From: Rhodococcus sp. IEGM 1379
Lineage (GTDB): Bacteria > Actinomycetota > Actinomycetes > Mycobacteriales > Mycobacteriaceae
Length of the DNA stretch: 64,000 bases
Assembly (NCBI RefSeq): GCF_030056815.1
Contig: NZ_JASHKR010000005.1
Location: 62,001 to 126,000 of the forward strand
Reading direction: 5' to 3'
The notes below the pieces were generated by a model. The model was not told the origin of the DNA, searched no databases, and saw nothing but the letters and a program-made list of their open reading frames with translations. The translations under genes were made by a program, and so were the position numbers. Below are positions 28,079 through 37,946 of this stretch, in pieces. How positions within the stretch are numbered: position 1 is the stretch's first letter; each line of letters starts with the position of its first letter.

Positions 28079-29701
28079 ATGAGCACCGATCCCACCGCAC
28101 GGGTGCGTGAGCTGTTGGAACAGTACGACACCCCTGGCGCCAGCGTCGCAGAACTCCTCTGCGACCGGCACCCTGCGGCCGGTGTTGCGTTCACCGTCAT
28201 CGAGGCGGACCTCAGTTCGGTAGACCTGACTTACGGTTACCTCCGAGAACAGTCGTCGCGCTTTGCGGCGGCGCTCGCGGATCTCGGGGTGGAGCCAGGC
28301 GACAACGTTGCGACGCTCATGGGCAAGTCTGCTGATCTTGTGGTGGCGCTACTCGGAATCTGGCGTCGTGGCGCAGTCCACGTGCCGTTGTTCACAGCTT
28401 TTGCCGCTCCGGCGATCGCCTTCCGGTTGACGGCCAGTGGCGCGAAGGTTGTTGTTTCCGACGCAAATCAGCTGGATAAGCTCACGCCGGGCGAAGACAT
28501 TCCGGCCGACTCGTCCTGGCGCGTGATTGTTGCCGGCGGCGCAGCAGGCGACGAGTTGGACTTCGACGCACTGGTTGCGGCGCAGGATGGCGACGACCCC
28601 CGCGGTGTTGCGCAGGCTGTCGGTGGCGACGCCCCGATGGTTCAACTGTTCACCAGCGGTACGACGGGAACTCCCAAGGGCGTGCCGGTACCTGTTCGCG
28701 CACTTGCGTCGTTCCAGGCCTACCAGGAGTTCGGTCTCGACGTCCGTGAGGACGACGTGTTCTGGAATGCTGCAGACCCGGGCTGGGCATACGGGTTGTA
28801 CTACGCCTTGCTCGGCCCGCTGGTGGCCGGAACTCGCAGTTTGCTCCTGCACGCTGGGTTCTCGGCACCACTGACGTGGCAGATCATCGAGAAGTTCGGC
28901 GTCACCAATTTTGCTGCCGCGCCGACGGTCTACCGCAGTTTGCGTGCGGACAAGGCGCCGGTTCCCGACGGAGTCTCGCTGCGTCGGGCATCGTCGGCGG
29001 GAGAGCCTCTGACGCCGGATGTTGTTGCGTGGTCGAAGGGTTCATTGGGCGTCGAGGTGCGCGATCACTACGGTCAGACCGAGCACGGCATGTTCATCGT
29101 CAATGCGTGGGCCGACGAAATTCGTGAGGATGTACGGCCGGGCTCGATGGGTCGTCCGCTGCCGGGTTGGTCCGCTGCTGTGCTGGAAGATGATTCGGAC
29201 GACGTGGCGCCCGCTCGCACTCCGGGACGGGTGGCGATCGATACCCACAACAGTCCGCTGATGTGGTTCACCGGATACGTCGACGCTCCCGAGAAGACGA
29301 AGCAGCGTTTCACCGAGGATGGTCGTTACTACATCACCGGTGATGCCGGAATGACGGATGAGGACGGATTCTTCTACTTCTCCTCCCGCGACGACGACGT
29401 GATCATCATGGCCGGCTACCGCATCGGGCCCTTCGACGTCGAGAGTGTGCTGGTCATGCACGAGCATGTTGTCGAGGCCGCTGTCGTCGGTATGCCGGAC
29501 CAATTGCGTGGCGAAGTTCTCGAAGCGTTTGTCGTTCTGCGCGAAGGTGTTGACGGCAACGATGATCTGGAGAAGGAACTGCAGACTCTGGTGAAGAAGA
29601 AGTTTGCCGCCCACGCCTATCCTCGGACGGTGCACTTTGTTCCGAGTCTGCCCAAGACGCCCAGTGGCAAGGTTCAGCGGTACATCTTGCGTAAGCGATA
29701 G
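28079..29701 (+). CDS. AMP-dependent acyl-CoA synthetase/ligase
   Basis: 540 residues from ATG 28079, with AAAGGA 8 bases upstream. Core motifs are the P-loop MVQLFTSGTTGTPKGVP, the DHYGQTEHGM acyl/AMP motif, YYITGDAGMTDEDGFFYFSSRDDDVI (A8 hinge region), and the C-terminal catalytic Lys in PSLPKTPSGKVQRY. Similar to acetyl/medium-chain acyl-CoA synthetases. It is probably controlled by the divergent GAF-LuxR gene. The substrate is not readable from sequence. Confidence 0.9.
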   Translation: MSTDPTARVRELLEQYDTPGASVAELLCDRHPAAGVAFTVIEADLSSVDLTYGYLREQSSRFAAALADLGVEPGDNVATLMGKSADLVVALLGIWRRGAVHVPLFTAFAAPAIAFRLTASGAKVVVSDANQLDKLTPGEDIPADSSWRVIVAGGAAGDELDFDALVAAQDGDDPRGVAQAVGGDAPMVQLFTSGTTGTPKGVPVPVRALASFQAYQEFGLDVREDDVFWNAADPGWAYGLYYALLGPLVAGTRSLLLHAGFSAPLTWQIIEKFGVTNFAAAPTVYRSLRADKAPVPDGVSLRRASSAGEPLTPDVVAWSKGSLGVEVRDHYGQTEHGMFIVNAWADEIREDVRPGSMGRPLPGWSAAVLEDDSDDVAPARTPGRVAIDTHNSPLMWFTGYVDAPEKTKQRFTEDGRYYITGDAGMTDEDGFFYFSSRDDDVIIMAGYRIGPFDVESVLVMHEHVVEAAVVGMPDQLRGEVLEAFVVLREGVDGNDDLEKELQTLVKKKFAAHAYPRTVHFVPSLPKTPSGKVQRYILRKR

Positions 29702-29706
29702 CAGGT

Positions 29707-29903
29707 TCAGCGTCGGCGGATCCTGCCGACCACCCTGAGGGCGCTAAGGGTGAGGGCCAGCAGCAGGGTGGTATTTGCTGCGGCAAGAAATACCTGGCCG
29801 CGGTCGGTGAGTCCGAAGATGCTGACCGGCAATGTCTTCCATGTTGCCGGGTAGACCATGACGGTGGCGCCGAGCTCGCCCATCGACAGTGCGATCGAGT
29901 TAC
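29707..29903 (-). pseudogene. C-terminal remnant of an ABC transporter permease (phosphonate/AEP-type)
   Basis: On the minus strand about 65 codons read NSIALSMGELGATVMVYPAT..., then LPVSIFGLTDRG, a hydrophobic segment and GRIRRR before a TGA at 29707. The SMGELGATVMVYP stretch is the conserved EAA-like loop and last helix of 2-aminoethylphosphonate-type BPD permeases. No upstream part follows; homology stops abruptly near 29903 where an unrelated frame begins. It is a truncated gene end beside the intact acyl-CoA synthetase. Confidence 0.7.
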
Positions 29904-29905
29904 GT

Positions 29906-30136
29906 GAAGCAGATCAGCAGGACCTCCACATGCCCAACCTGCCGGTCAATCCGCCGGCGGAAGTTGGCGATCCCGAAGTGTGGGCCGGCCGAGAACGGGC
30001 GCGGCTCATCGAGGAGAACAGAGACCTCGGCTTGATCGACGTGGAACTCGAAGGATGGTTCCCGTTCACCACTGTGCTGGTGACCTTCCAACTCTCGGTC
30101 GACCAGCATTGTGGCGAGGTGCTTCCACCTTACTGA
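29906..30136 (+). pseudogene. Unidentified coding remnant fused to the permease breakpoint
   Basis: About 75 codons in the plus frame (DLHMPNLPVNPPAEVGDPEV..., then LIDVELEGWFPFTTVLVTFQL) look protein-like and end at 30136. The only start in frame (29858) lies inside the antisense permease remnant, so the natural 5' part is missing. I do not recognise the family. Two unrelated gene ends joined head-on at about 29904 indicate a deletion junction. Confidence 0.45.
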
Positions 30137-30252
30137 GTTCCGTACACCTGGACATCATGGAAACCGGCGGCGTCCGACGCTTGAGGTCGCGATCGCACGA
30201 CGCTTTCGGTCGAGTCTGGGTGTGATGCCCGATGCGCGGTTACTGTGCAGGT

Positions 30253-30972
30253 ATGACCTGTGCCGTGATTTCCGGACTTAGAGGCGGCGACGCGACCAGT
30301 CGTGACGCCGAGGGCGGAGTCTTCGCGTCGGTGATTCTCGATTGGGGTCACCCGAGCGTCGAACAGTTTTATGCCGATATCACGCACGAGGCGATGTCGG
30401 AGCCGGAGTTTCTCGTGGCGGCTCACCGTGTGATCCAACAGAGAATTCGCGCTGTCTACGCACTCGACGACACCCAGCCGGTTTCGGTCACTCTCGGGCG
30501 GGGACGTGGCTCGTGCAGTCAGCGTCTTGCTGTTCTCGAGGCATTGGCACGCCGTCACGGGATTGCGACTCGGGTGACCGGGCTGATCCTGCGTGGCGAG
30601 TTCTGGTACCCACGATTTCGCAGATTGCATGCGTTCATCCCCGAGTACGTATTGCTGGCCTGGCCGGAGTTCCTGATCGACGGCAATTGGTGTGACGTAT
30701 CTGAGGTGCTGGTGGAACCGACCGAGACCACGTCGTTCGAGCCGTTCGCCAATGCCGGAGCCGAGACCCTGTTCGACGCACTCTCGCGGGCTCCGATCAG
30801 GTGGACCGAAGCGAGCTCGTGCGATTGCCTGGACTTCTCCGAGTTCGTCGACGAGGAGCTGGGTACCTTCGATTCTCGCGACGCGCTTTTCGCGGAATTC
30901 GGCCAGACGATGTCTGCTCCGATCAGGGCAGTCATCGATCCCGTCTTCCGGAATTGGAGTGCGTCCGGCTAG
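30253..30972 (+). CDS. Transglutaminase-like protein
   Basis: 239 residues from ATG 30253 (an in-frame ATG at 30232 is also possible). A putative Cys-His-Asp/Asn order is visible: [19 protein letters not shown] (Cys at the start of a helix), then [12 protein letters not shown] (His followed by a strand), then [13 protein letters not shown]. This is the transglutaminase-like core of actinobacterial peptidase or amidase-like proteins. The N-terminus has no signal peptide. It is followed closely by map. The family call rests on motif order only. Confidence 0.6.
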   Translation: MTCAVISGLRGGDATSRDAEGGVFASVILDWGHPSVEQFYADITHEAMSEPEFLVAAHRVIQQRIRAVYALDDTQPVSVTLGRGRGSCSQRLAVLEALARRHGIATRVTGLILRGEFWYPRFRRLHAFIPEYVLLAWPEFLIDGNWCDVSEVLVEPTETTSFEPFANAGAETLFDALSRAPIRWTEASSCDCLDFSEFVDEELGTFDSRDALFAEFGQTMSAPIRAVIDPVFRNWSASG

Positions 30973-31001
30973 CTCGAGGGTCGAGGTCTAGGCTGTTCTG
31001 C

Positions 31002-31859
31002 ATGTCTGTGCGCACACCGTTGGTCCCCGGAACCGTCTCACCTGTACTTGCCGTGCCCTCCAAGATCGAGCGGCCCGAGTACGCGTGGAGGCCGACCGCC
31101 AAGGAAGGCAACGAGCCGTGGATCCAGACTCCGGAGACCATCGAGGCGATGCGTATTGCCAGCAAGATCGCTGCGCAGGCGCTGCACGAGGCCGGTAAAG
31201 CGGTTGCTCCCGGTGTTACCACGGACGAGCTTGATCGCATCGCTCACGAGTACATGATCGACCACGGCGCCTACCCGTCGACGTTGGGCTACAAGAGCTT
31301 TCCCAAGTCTTGCTGCACTTCCCTCAACGAGGTGATTTGCCACGGAATCCCCGATTCCACCGTCATTCAGGACGGTGACATCGTCAATATCGACGTCACC
31401 GCGTATATCGGTGGCGTTCACGGCGACACCAATGCAACGTTCCTCGCCGGGGATGTATCCGAGGAGCATCGACTGCTCGTCGAGCGCACCCACGAAGCTA
31501 CGATGCGGGCGATCAAGGCAGTCAAGCCGGGGCGCGCACTCAACGTCATCGGCCGCGTCATCGAGTCGTACGCTCACCGTTTCGGCTACGGCGTCGTCCG
31601 CGACTTCACCGGCCACGGCATCGGTGAGACCTTCCACAACGGCCTCGTGATCCTGCATTACGACGAGCCCACGGTCGAGACCATCATCGAGCCCGGCATG
31701 GTCTTCACCATCGAACCGATGATCAACCTCGGCGGCATTGACTACGAGATCTGGGAAGACGACTGGACTGTCGTCACCAAGGACCGCAAGTGGACGGCTC
31801 AGTTCGAACACACCTTGGTTGTCACCGACACCGGTGCCGAGATCCTGACCCTGCCTTGA
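31002..31859 (+). CDS. map: Type I methionine aminopeptidase
   Basis: 285 residues from ATG 31002. An N-terminal ~40-residue extension ([24 protein letters not shown]) is typical of actinobacterial MapB with SH3-ligand-like sequence. The five metal ligands are readable: [27 protein letters not shown] and QFEHTL. It removes initiator Met from nascent proteins. It overlaps cobQ by 4 bases (TTGA). Confidence 0.96.
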   Translation: MSVRTPLVPGTVSPVLAVPSKIERPEYAWRPTAKEGNEPWIQTPETIEAMRIASKIAAQALHEAGKAVAPGVTTDELDRIAHEYMIDHGAYPSTLGYKSFPKSCCTSLNEVICHGIPDSTVIQDGDIVNIDVTAYIGGVHGDTNATFLAGDVSEEHRLLVERTHEATMRAIKAVKPGRALNVIGRVIESYAHRFGYGVVRDFTGHGIGETFHNGLVILHYDEPTVETIIEPGMVFTIEPMINLGGIDYEIWEDDWTVVTKDRKWTAQFEHTLVVTDTGAEILTLP

Positions 31860-33376
31860 CCCTGCGTGGTGCCCTGCTCGTAGCGGGCACGACGTCGGAT
31901 GCCGGTAAGAGCGTGCTTGTGGCCGGTCTCTGCCGGATGCTGGCACGCCGCGGTGTTCGTGTCGCGCCGTTCAAGGCGCAGAACATGTCCAACAACTCCG
32001 TCGTCACCCTGGACGGCGGCGAAATCGGTCGTGCTCAGGCACTTCAAGCACGGGCCTGTGGACTCGAGCCGAGTGTGCGTTTCAATCCCGTGCTGCTCAA
32101 ACCGGGAAGTGATCGCACGTCGCAGCTGGTGGTGCGCGGCAAAGCGATGACGACGGTCGGTGCTCGTGACTACATGCAGCATCGGGCGTGGTTGCGCGGC
32201 GTCGTCGCGGAAGATCTGGCGTCGTTGCGCGAGGACTTCGACGTCGTGATCTGTGAGGGCGCTGGTTCTCCAGCCGAGATCAACTTGCGGGCAACGGATC
32301 TCGCAAATATGGGGTTGGCCGAGGCGGCGCAGATTCCGGTGATCGTGGTCGGTGACATTGACCGTGGGGGAGTCCTTGCGCATCTCTTCGGGACTGTCGC
32401 GGTGCTGTCGGAAAGTGACCAAGCCTTGATCGCCGGGTTTGTGATCAACAAGTTTCGCGGTGACGTCGGACTGCTGGAACCGGGCCTCGAGCAACTGCGC
32501 GAGTTGACTGGGCGTCCAACGCTGGGTGTCATTCCCTTCGCCGAAGATCTGTGGCTCGACGCCGAGGACTCCTTGGGCGTGACCGGCAATGCTCCGGTGG
32601 GTCGACCCAGGCCGCCAGTCGGATCGTCGTGGCTGACCGTTGCCGCAATCCGATTGCCTCGCATCTCCAACTCGACAGATGTAGAAGCGCTGGCTTGTGA
32701 ACCGGGCGTTGCGGTTTCGTGGATCACTGATTCCTCGCGGGTTCGTGATGCGGACCTCGTTGTCATCCCGGGCAGCAAGTCCACCGTGAGTGATCTCGAA
32801 TGGTTGCGTAGTACCGGACTGGCCGACGAGATCATTGCCCGAGCCGGTCGAGGGCAGCCGATTCTCGGTATTTGTGGCGGCTACCAGATGCTGGGCAAGA
32901 CGATCGTCGACGACGTGGAATCGGGATCCGGCACCACGCCCGGTCTCGGCTTGTTGAATCTCGATATCGAGTTCGCTGCGGACAAGGTGCTCGCCCAGGT
33001 AGACGGGCACGCCGATGGTATTGCAGTGTCCGGGTACGAGATTCATCATGGACGGGTGGTTCGCAACGGGGACTCGCCGTTGCTGCATAACTCTGACGGT
33101 TCTCCGGAAGGAAGTATTCGAGGGTCGGTTCGCGGGACTCACTGGCACGGGCTTCTCGAAAGCGACGAGTTCCGACGGATGCTGTTGACGGATCTCGCCG
33201 GCGACGGATTTGTTGTTGCCGAGAATATTTCGGTCGCTGAGGTCCGTGAACAGCAACTCGACCTCCTGGCCGACCTCGTCGAGAAATATGTCGATCAGGA
33301 TGCGCTCGACAAACTGATCGGTGGGGGAGTGCCGAAGGGCTTGCCCGTCATCAGTTCTCGCGTCGGAGTCGGCTAA
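31856..33376 (+). CDS. cobQ: Cobyric acid synthase
   Basis: 506 residues if started at the TTG overlapping map; no better start lies nearby and the P-loop begins 10 residues in. The N-terminal dethiobiotin-synthetase-like ATPase has [12 protein letters not shown], then [10 protein letters not shown]. The C-terminal class I glutamine amidotransferase-like domain has [12 protein letters not shown] (nucleophile Cys) and [10 protein letters not shown] (His). It amidates four side chains of adenosylcobyrinic diamide. It stands 14 kb from the main cobalamin operon of the window and shares no visible riboswitch. Confidence 0.94.
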   Translation: MTLRGALLVAGTTSDAGKSVLVAGLCRMLARRGVRVAPFKAQNMSNNSVVTLDGGEIGRAQALQARACGLEPSVRFNPVLLKPGSDRTSQLVVRGKAMTTVGARDYMQHRAWLRGVVAEDLASLREDFDVVICEGAGSPAEINLRATDLANMGLAEAAQIPVIVVGDIDRGGVLAHLFGTVAVLSESDQALIAGFVINKFRGDVGLLEPGLEQLRELTGRPTLGVIPFAEDLWLDAEDSLGVTGNAPVGRPRPPVGSSWLTVAAIRLPRISNSTDVEALACEPGVAVSWITDSSRVRDADLVVIPGSKSTVSDLEWLRSTGLADEIIARAGRGQPILGICGGYQMLGKTIVDDVESGSGTTPGLGLLNLDIEFAADKVLAQVDGHADGIAVSGYEIHHGRVVRNGDSPLLHNSDGSPEGSIRGSVRGTHWHGLLESDEFRRMLLTDLAGDGFVVAENISVAEVREQQLDLLADLVEKYVDQDALDKLIGGGVPKGLPVISSRVGVG

Positions 33377-33402
33377 CCGGACTGTTCTCGACCGACGTTC
33401 GG

Positions 33403-34326
33403 TTACGTGAGCGTACTCAGTAGCAGTGGTGTCGAAGTCAGGGGCATGAATCTGTCGATCAGGACCCGCTGGCAACCGTCCATTTCGACCACGGCGGTCT
33501 TCTCCACGTCGACGCCGTCTGCGCCTCGGACCTCTATCGACAGCGCAGAAACACGGGATGCGGGTAGCGAGCATTCGGACGCTGGTTCCAGAAGCGCAAT
33601 CCCGCGCAGCAATACAACGTCATGCGCCCGGGTCGATTCGACGAACGAAACTTCGGACCCGTCGATGCTGTAGTGGCAGATCGAGCGAGCTGTGACCGAC
33701 AAGGCGTCGGCGTCCATGGGTGTCAATCCAGGTGTCGGCAGCGACACATCAAGTTCACAGCCGGTGTATCCGTGTAAGCCGCTGGCCGAGAGGGTGACTG
33801 GCCGCGCGGTTCGGCTCGACTCCGTGAGCGCGCGTACCTCGCCGAGTCCATCGGGGATGTTGTACCCACACTCATCCTCCGGATACGAGGCACGCATTCC
33901 TCGACCCTTGTCGTCGATCAACCATAGATCCGGCAGTGACGCTTCCGAAGAAAATGGGCAGATCCGCGTTGTGTTGTCGAGTACCTTGGACGGAGCCTTC
34001 AGCGCCTCGAGTGCCGCAGTCGGATTGCCAGTCCATCGGACCTCGTAGAACGTTGCAGTCGGTCCTTCTGCTACGACTGAATCTGCCTGCAGCTCACAAG
34101 TAATCGCTGACACGGGATGGAAGTTGACAGGTACCGCGCCCGGCCTCGGGCTGAGGTTGCTGACCCGGTCCGTCAACGCGACCGCTTCGGGGGTGAACGG
34201 CACAGCGCACTCGGCGGCCTCGACAATCTCGGCCGGTGTGCGGACTGGACACCTTTCAGGGATTGTGGACGTGCAGCCAGCCACGGCAAACAGAGACGCT
34301 ACCGAGGCGATGGCCAGAAGTCTCAT
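33403..34326 (-). CDS. Putative lipoprotein of unknown function
   Basis: 307 residues. The signal peptide ends in a lipobox LFAVAGC with acylated Cys at residue 18. The mature part has about nine Cys (for example AECAVPF, ITCELQAD, RICPFS, DECGYN, GCELDV, ICHYS, SECSLP, DGCQRV), suggesting several extracellular disulfides. No known domain recognised. The start overlaps the stop of the upstream PhzF-like gene by 1 base, so the two are probably translationally coupled. Confidence 0.8.
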   Translation of the reverse strand: MRLLAIASVASLFAVAGCTSTIPERCPVRTPAEIVEAAECAVPFTPEAVALTDRVSNLSPRPGAVPVNFHPVSAITCELQADSVVAEGPTATFYEVRWTGNPTAALEALKAPSKVLDNTTRICPFSSEASLPDLWLIDDKGRGMRASYPEDECGYNIPDGLGEVRALTESSRTARPVTLSASGLHGYTGCELDVSLPTPGLTPMDADALSVTARSICHYSIDGSEVSFVESTRAHDVVLLRGIALLEPASECSLPASRVSALSIEVRGADGVDVEKTAVVEMDGCQRVLIDRFMPLTSTPLLLSTLT

Positions 34327-35192
34327 CAGTCGTCCTCACTGATCGGGACTGCCGTGCCCGTCACCGCGATGCCGCCTTGCATCGGAATATCGACCAGCAG
34401 GATGCTCGGCCTACCGACATTCCGGCCCTGGTGAATGGTGATGCGGCGGGGAGTGTTTGCGGGATCGAGAGCACGAAGATACCCACCCGTCGAGGCTGCC
34501 GCGGATCCTGTAGCCGGATCTTCGGTGATGTCGCCGGCAGGGAAAACGTTCCGGGCTTCGAAGGTGTTGTCGTCCAATCGATGCAGGAATGTCACGGTTC
34601 CGGGCCAGCCTTGCGCATCCATCAGTGCGCGCATTGTGGAGGGGTTGAAGGTGAACTTGTCGAACGTCGACCGGTCCCGAAGCACCACGACGGGATGGGT
34701 GTTGCCGGCATAGGACAGTCGGGGAGGGAAGTCGGTGTCGATGGCCGAGGAGTCGAGACCGACGAGTCCCAGTAGGGCGGTGAGTACGGCGTGATCGATA
34801 TCCGTCACCGACGGTTCGACGCTGGTGAAAGTGGCACGGATGCCTGATTCGTCGACCTGGGTCGTGATCGGCACGGGCCCGACGGAAGTCTCGAACACGA
34901 AGGTGCCGGCGCCGTCGCGTTCGGTGAGTGCCACGGCGGTGGCGATGGTGGCGTGACCGCAGAACGGGATCTCCGAAATGGGGGAGAAGTATCGAATTAT
35001 GCTGTGCTGCTGGTTCTCTGCAGACCCTGGTTCGGTGATGAAGGCGGTTTCCGGATATCCGATGTGGGTCGCGATTGCCTGCAACTCTTCATCGTCGATT
35101 CCGCGGGCATCCAAAAGGATTCCTGCTGGATTGCCGCCGGCGGGATCGGAACTGAATGCCGTGTAGCGAAGGATGTCGGGTGCGAGGGCCAT
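34326..35192 (-). CDS. PhzF family isomerase/epimerase
   Basis: 288 residues from ATG 35192. PhzF-fold features are present: YTAFSSDPAGGNPAGILLDA, the catalytic Glu in YPETAFI, RYFSPISEIPFCGHATIA, and EDPATGSAAASTGGYL in the second half. Members are diaminopimelate-epimerase-like isomerases; phenazine genes are absent, so this is a general family member of unknown substrate. Coupled to the downstream lipoprotein gene. Confidence 0.9.
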   Translation of the reverse strand: MALAPDILRYTAFSSDPAGGNPAGILLDARGIDDEELQAIATHIGYPETAFITEPGSAENQQHSIIRYFSPISEIPFCGHATIATAVALTERDGAGTFVFETSVGPVPITTQVDESGIRATFTSVEPSVTDIDHAVLTALLGLVGLDSSAIDTDFPPRLSYAGNTHPVVVLRDRSTFDKFTFNPSTMRALMDAQGWPGTVTFLHRLDDNTFEARNVFPAGDITEDPATGSAAASTGGYLRALDPANTPRRITIHQGRNVGRPSILLVDIPMQGGIAVTGTAVPISEDD

Positions 35193-35298
35193 GGATCTAT
35201 TCTTCACTGCGGAAATGCGGTGAGTGAAGGACCGGATTCTCGGAACTGGACTGCCCGACGCCGTGACTTTCGGAATTGATTTGTAGGTCACGCATCGA

Positions 35299-35763
35299 CT
35301 ATTTCGGCCCCTTGAGGTGCAGGACATCAGAAATCCCTATATACCCAGCCTTGGGTTCATTTGGAAGGCTGATTGGCAAAAGGCCCATGCTTTCCCGGCG
35401 TTCGTTAACCGAGAAAACCTACTGTGCTAATTGCGGCTTAACCTGCACGTCGGGGAACTGTGCGCGAAACTCCTCAATAATTTCGTAGACCTCGTCATAC
35501 CAATCGAGGACATTTATCCCGGGACGCCAACGCGGCCGCGATGCGAAACCATCGATCTCCTCCACGAAAAACTTTTGAAAGCGGTCAGTCCTCGCGAGTA
35601 TCTTCTCTCCCAGGGTATCGTCAATCCCAATTTGGCCGGGGAGAACGTACGGCTGCCTCGGCTGGCTGATTCTTACCAGTTCTTTCGAAGGCCAGAGAGA
35701 ACTGGGATGGCCATAGTCAGGGTAGAGGCTAATGACAAGGCCGTCCGTGCCTCATATTTTCAT
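35299..35763 (-). pseudogene. Degenerate minus-strand gene with in-frame stops
   Basis: On the minus strand a continuous frame runs about 155 codons from an ATG at 35763 but meets a TGA at codon 4 (35752-35754) and a TAG at 35419-35421. Between them lie ~110 protein-like codons such as GQIGIDDTLGEKILARTDRF, then KFFVEEIDGFA, then INVLDWYDEVYEIIEEFRAQ. After the TAG another ~40 codons (MGLLPISLPNEPKAGYIGI...) end at 35299. Lower GC than neighbours. Acidic, Trp/Tyr-rich content resembles immunity proteins, but I cannot assign a family. Confidence 0.5.
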
Positions 35764-35901
35764 TCTGACTACTTGAGTCTTCGCGAAACTGCCTGGGCAC
35801 CTGTACTTTTGAGTATCTCGATTCAACTGTTGAGCCGTTCAATCCTTATATGCACGCTCCGTACGGAGGTGCCTCCTACCGGCCTGTTGCGTGGCCACTA
35901 C

Positions 35902-36498
35902 TTACGGAAACGCGTACCAGTTGTCAGCAACCAGGCTATAACGACCGAATTGGTCCGGGTTCGGGGTGCAGTTCGCCGTGTATATCCACCCGGCATTGAG
36001 TACGACGCTCTGCTCGAGGTCGGCGAAATACACGCAGTTGTCCTCTCGGATATAGACGTGGAACTCGAGTCCGTCGATCACGGTTCTTCGGCCGGTATAT
36101 GGTGTCTGGTTCTGCTGCATCGAGTCTGCGAGTTGTTCCATCTCACCCCGAGCCCGGTCGAAGGCGCCCTCCGTCGGCATCGGCACCAGCACAAACACAA
36201 AGGCTGTCGACGCCACGACCAGTGGGGCAAGCCCGATCTTCCACGACAACTGCTGTTCACGTTGCCAGTAACCGTAGGACCGGAAGATCCAGAGTGCGCC
36301 GACAACCGTCAACCCTAGAAGAGCTATCCCGACCGTTGCAGCTTCGAGGAGGATAACTGCGGGACGGGAGTATCGCCACCAGTCGTAGCGCACTCCAGCA
36401 AGCAGGGCTAGGAACGGGACTGCGGCGAGAGCGAAGCCGAGTCCAGGCGGACGTGCTCTGAGAAGCTTGTTGTCACGGTGGCCTCTCATTCTTCGCAC
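35902..36498 (-). CDS. Membrane protein of unknown function
   Basis: 198 residues. Three hydrophobic segments lie in the first 110 residues (LGFALAAVPFLALLAGV, AVILLEAATVGIALLGLTVVG, LAPLVVASTAFVFVLVP). An extracytoplasmic domain with two Cys (DNCVYFADLEQ... and YTANCTPNP) follows and ends at WYAFP. Start ATG 36498, with another at 36489. It borders the degenerate gene at 35299-35763 on the same strand and may belong to the same imported segment. No family recognised. Confidence 0.65.
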   Translation of the reverse strand: MRRMRGHRDNKLLRARPPGLGFALAAVPFLALLAGVRYDWWRYSRPAVILLEAATVGIALLGLTVVGALWIFRSYGYWQREQQLSWKIGLAPLVVASTAFVFVLVPMPTEGAFDRARGEMEQLADSMQQNQTPYTGRRTVIDGLEFHVYIREDNCVYFADLEQSVVLNAGWIYTANCTPNPDQFGRYSLVADNWYAFP

Positions 36499-36708
36499 AT
36501 TGTCAGAGTAGCCGCGGGATTCGGCAATGATTCCCGAAGTGCTTTTTCAGATCGCAGTCTGTCAGCCCGGACAGTGACGTTGTTCTATTCGTCCACCATT
36601 TCAGCCCGATTGTTGGGTGCCGTAGGGAGTCGGGAGACATTTGATGTGGTGGCGTGTCGTTGTACTCAGATGTGAACGGTTGGCAGATCGTCCGGGAAGA
36701 ATAAGCGG

Positions 36709-37306
36709 ATGAGCCTGAGCGTGTGCACCGACATATCGGCGTCCGATTGGTTGGTTGGGCAGGATATGCCCGTGGTACCAACTCGCCGCGAAGGGTCCGG
36801 TCGGGTTTCCGGCCTATGCAAGGCTCCGGTTCCTTCCTGACACCCCTTTCGAGGGCCAGAAGACAACCGATGTGGGCTTTGCAGACAGTTGGTACGAGGA
36901 CAATGCCGAGCAATTCGCAATTGTCCTGGAATTGCTGTCCCGCTACACCTCCACACCCGACGACTGCTTCTTCTGCTTGTGGGACGGCTGGGGATGTGAG
37001 GTCATCGGCGATGACGTTCCGATGGTGAAGATCCTCAACCGTGACTACTGGCTGTTCCGCGGTGCATTCACGGATTGGGGTGACTGGGGCCGCGATGCCC
37101 AGTTCAGTCCCCGCGGTGCGTCTGGCGCTGACCCGGCGTTCATCTGGCCGTCGGATCACGCGTGGTGTGTCGCAAATGATGTCGATCCTGACTTCGCAGT
37201 GATCGGAGGGCCGGCCGAGGCGATCCAACTTCTCATCGCAGATCCGCGGATCGATGCGGTAACCGTTGCCCCGTACACCGCCACCGATCCCGACCGCTAC
37301 TACTGA
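36709..37306 (+). pseudogene. Conserved actinobacterial hypothetical gene with a frameshift
   Basis: The long frame ending at 37306 carries ~180 conserved-looking codons (GPVGFPAYARLRFLPD..., CFFCLWDGWG, LFRGAFTDWGDW, FIWPSDHAWCVANDVDPDFA), but lacks a natural start. The missing N-terminus is in another frame from ATG 36709: MSLSVCTDISASDWLVGQDM. Reading switches near 36769-36772 (MP-V versus MP-WYQLAAKG), consistent with one extra base. Either a real frameshift or a sequencing error. The family is a common hypothetical of Rhodococcus and mycobacteria, function unknown. Confidence 0.65.
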
Positions 37307-37414
37307 ATGTCGGTGGATGGCAAGGGAAATCCTTCGGTGCAAACGTGCGAGTCGTTCCGGGATTAGCAGCCCGACGTCAGGAACAACGTAAGCGCCACCG
37401 TCGTTGACCGAACT

Positions 37415-37858
37415 ATGACTGACCACGCAGAAATCCGGGACACGTTGCTCGAGCTTGTTGCCAAAGGGAAACAGGGCGTCTTGGCGACGATCAAACACGA
37501 TGGCCGACCTCAACTGTCCAACATCATTTATCTGTGGGACGCAGAGTCGCGAACTGCATCGGTGTCGATTACGGCGGACCGCGCGAAGAGCAAAAATGCA
37601 GCCCGGGACCCGCGCGTATCGCTGCATGTCAGCGCACCTGATTTCTGGAGCTATGCAGTGATCGAAGGGTTGGCAGAACTGACATCCGTGGCTGCGGATC
37701 CACACGACGAGGTTGTCGATGCGCTGGTCGAGTTGTACCGCGACATCAGTGGCCGGGAGCATCCCGATTGGGAGGATTACCGCCGTGCCATGGTCGCCGA
37801 GCGTCGCCAGATTCTGAGCCTGCGCGCGGAGCACGTCTACGGCGCGCCGGGGAAGTAA
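37415..37858 (+). CDS. PPOX-class F420-dependent oxidoreductase-like protein
   Basis: 147 residues. Split-barrel flavin-binding fold: GVLATIKHDGRPQLSNIIYLWD in the first strands, ITADRAKSKNAARDPRVSLHV for cofactor phosphate binding, and WSYAVIEGLAEL. Matches the Rv1155-like group that binds F420 or FMN. Substrate unknown. It precedes a TetR-led operon that also once encoded an F420-type LLM enzyme. Confidence 0.85.
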   Translation: MTDHAEIRDTLLELVAKGKQGVLATIKHDGRPQLSNIIYLWDAESRTASVSITADRAKSKNAARDPRVSLHVSAPDFWSYAVIEGLAELTSVAADPHDEVVDALVELYRDISGREHPDWEDYRRAMVAERRQILSLRAEHVYGAPGK

Positions 37859-37921
37859 GCGAACGAGCAGTGAACACATTCGGACTCGTCGTGCGTTTGG
37901 TTGCAAATTTCCATTTGATAA

Positions 37922-37929
37922 TAACGTTA
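37922..37929. promoter_or_regulatory. Short palindrome in tetR promoter, candidate operator
   Basis: TAACGTTA forms a perfect 8-bp palindrome in AT-rich DNA 18 bases before the TetR GTG start, where an autoregulatory operator would be expected. The motif is short, so chance is possible. Confidence 0.35.
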
Positions 37930-37946
37930 CGGTTTACTATGTAATT

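Noticed and set aside
31799-33574. 591-codon open frame on the minus strand
   Set aside because: Antisense to cobQ, whose motifs are clear on the plus strand.
35431-36318. 295-codon plus-strand frame
   Set aside because: It runs antisense to the membrane protein gene and the degenerate gene; its translation has no domain-like pattern and uneven codon use.
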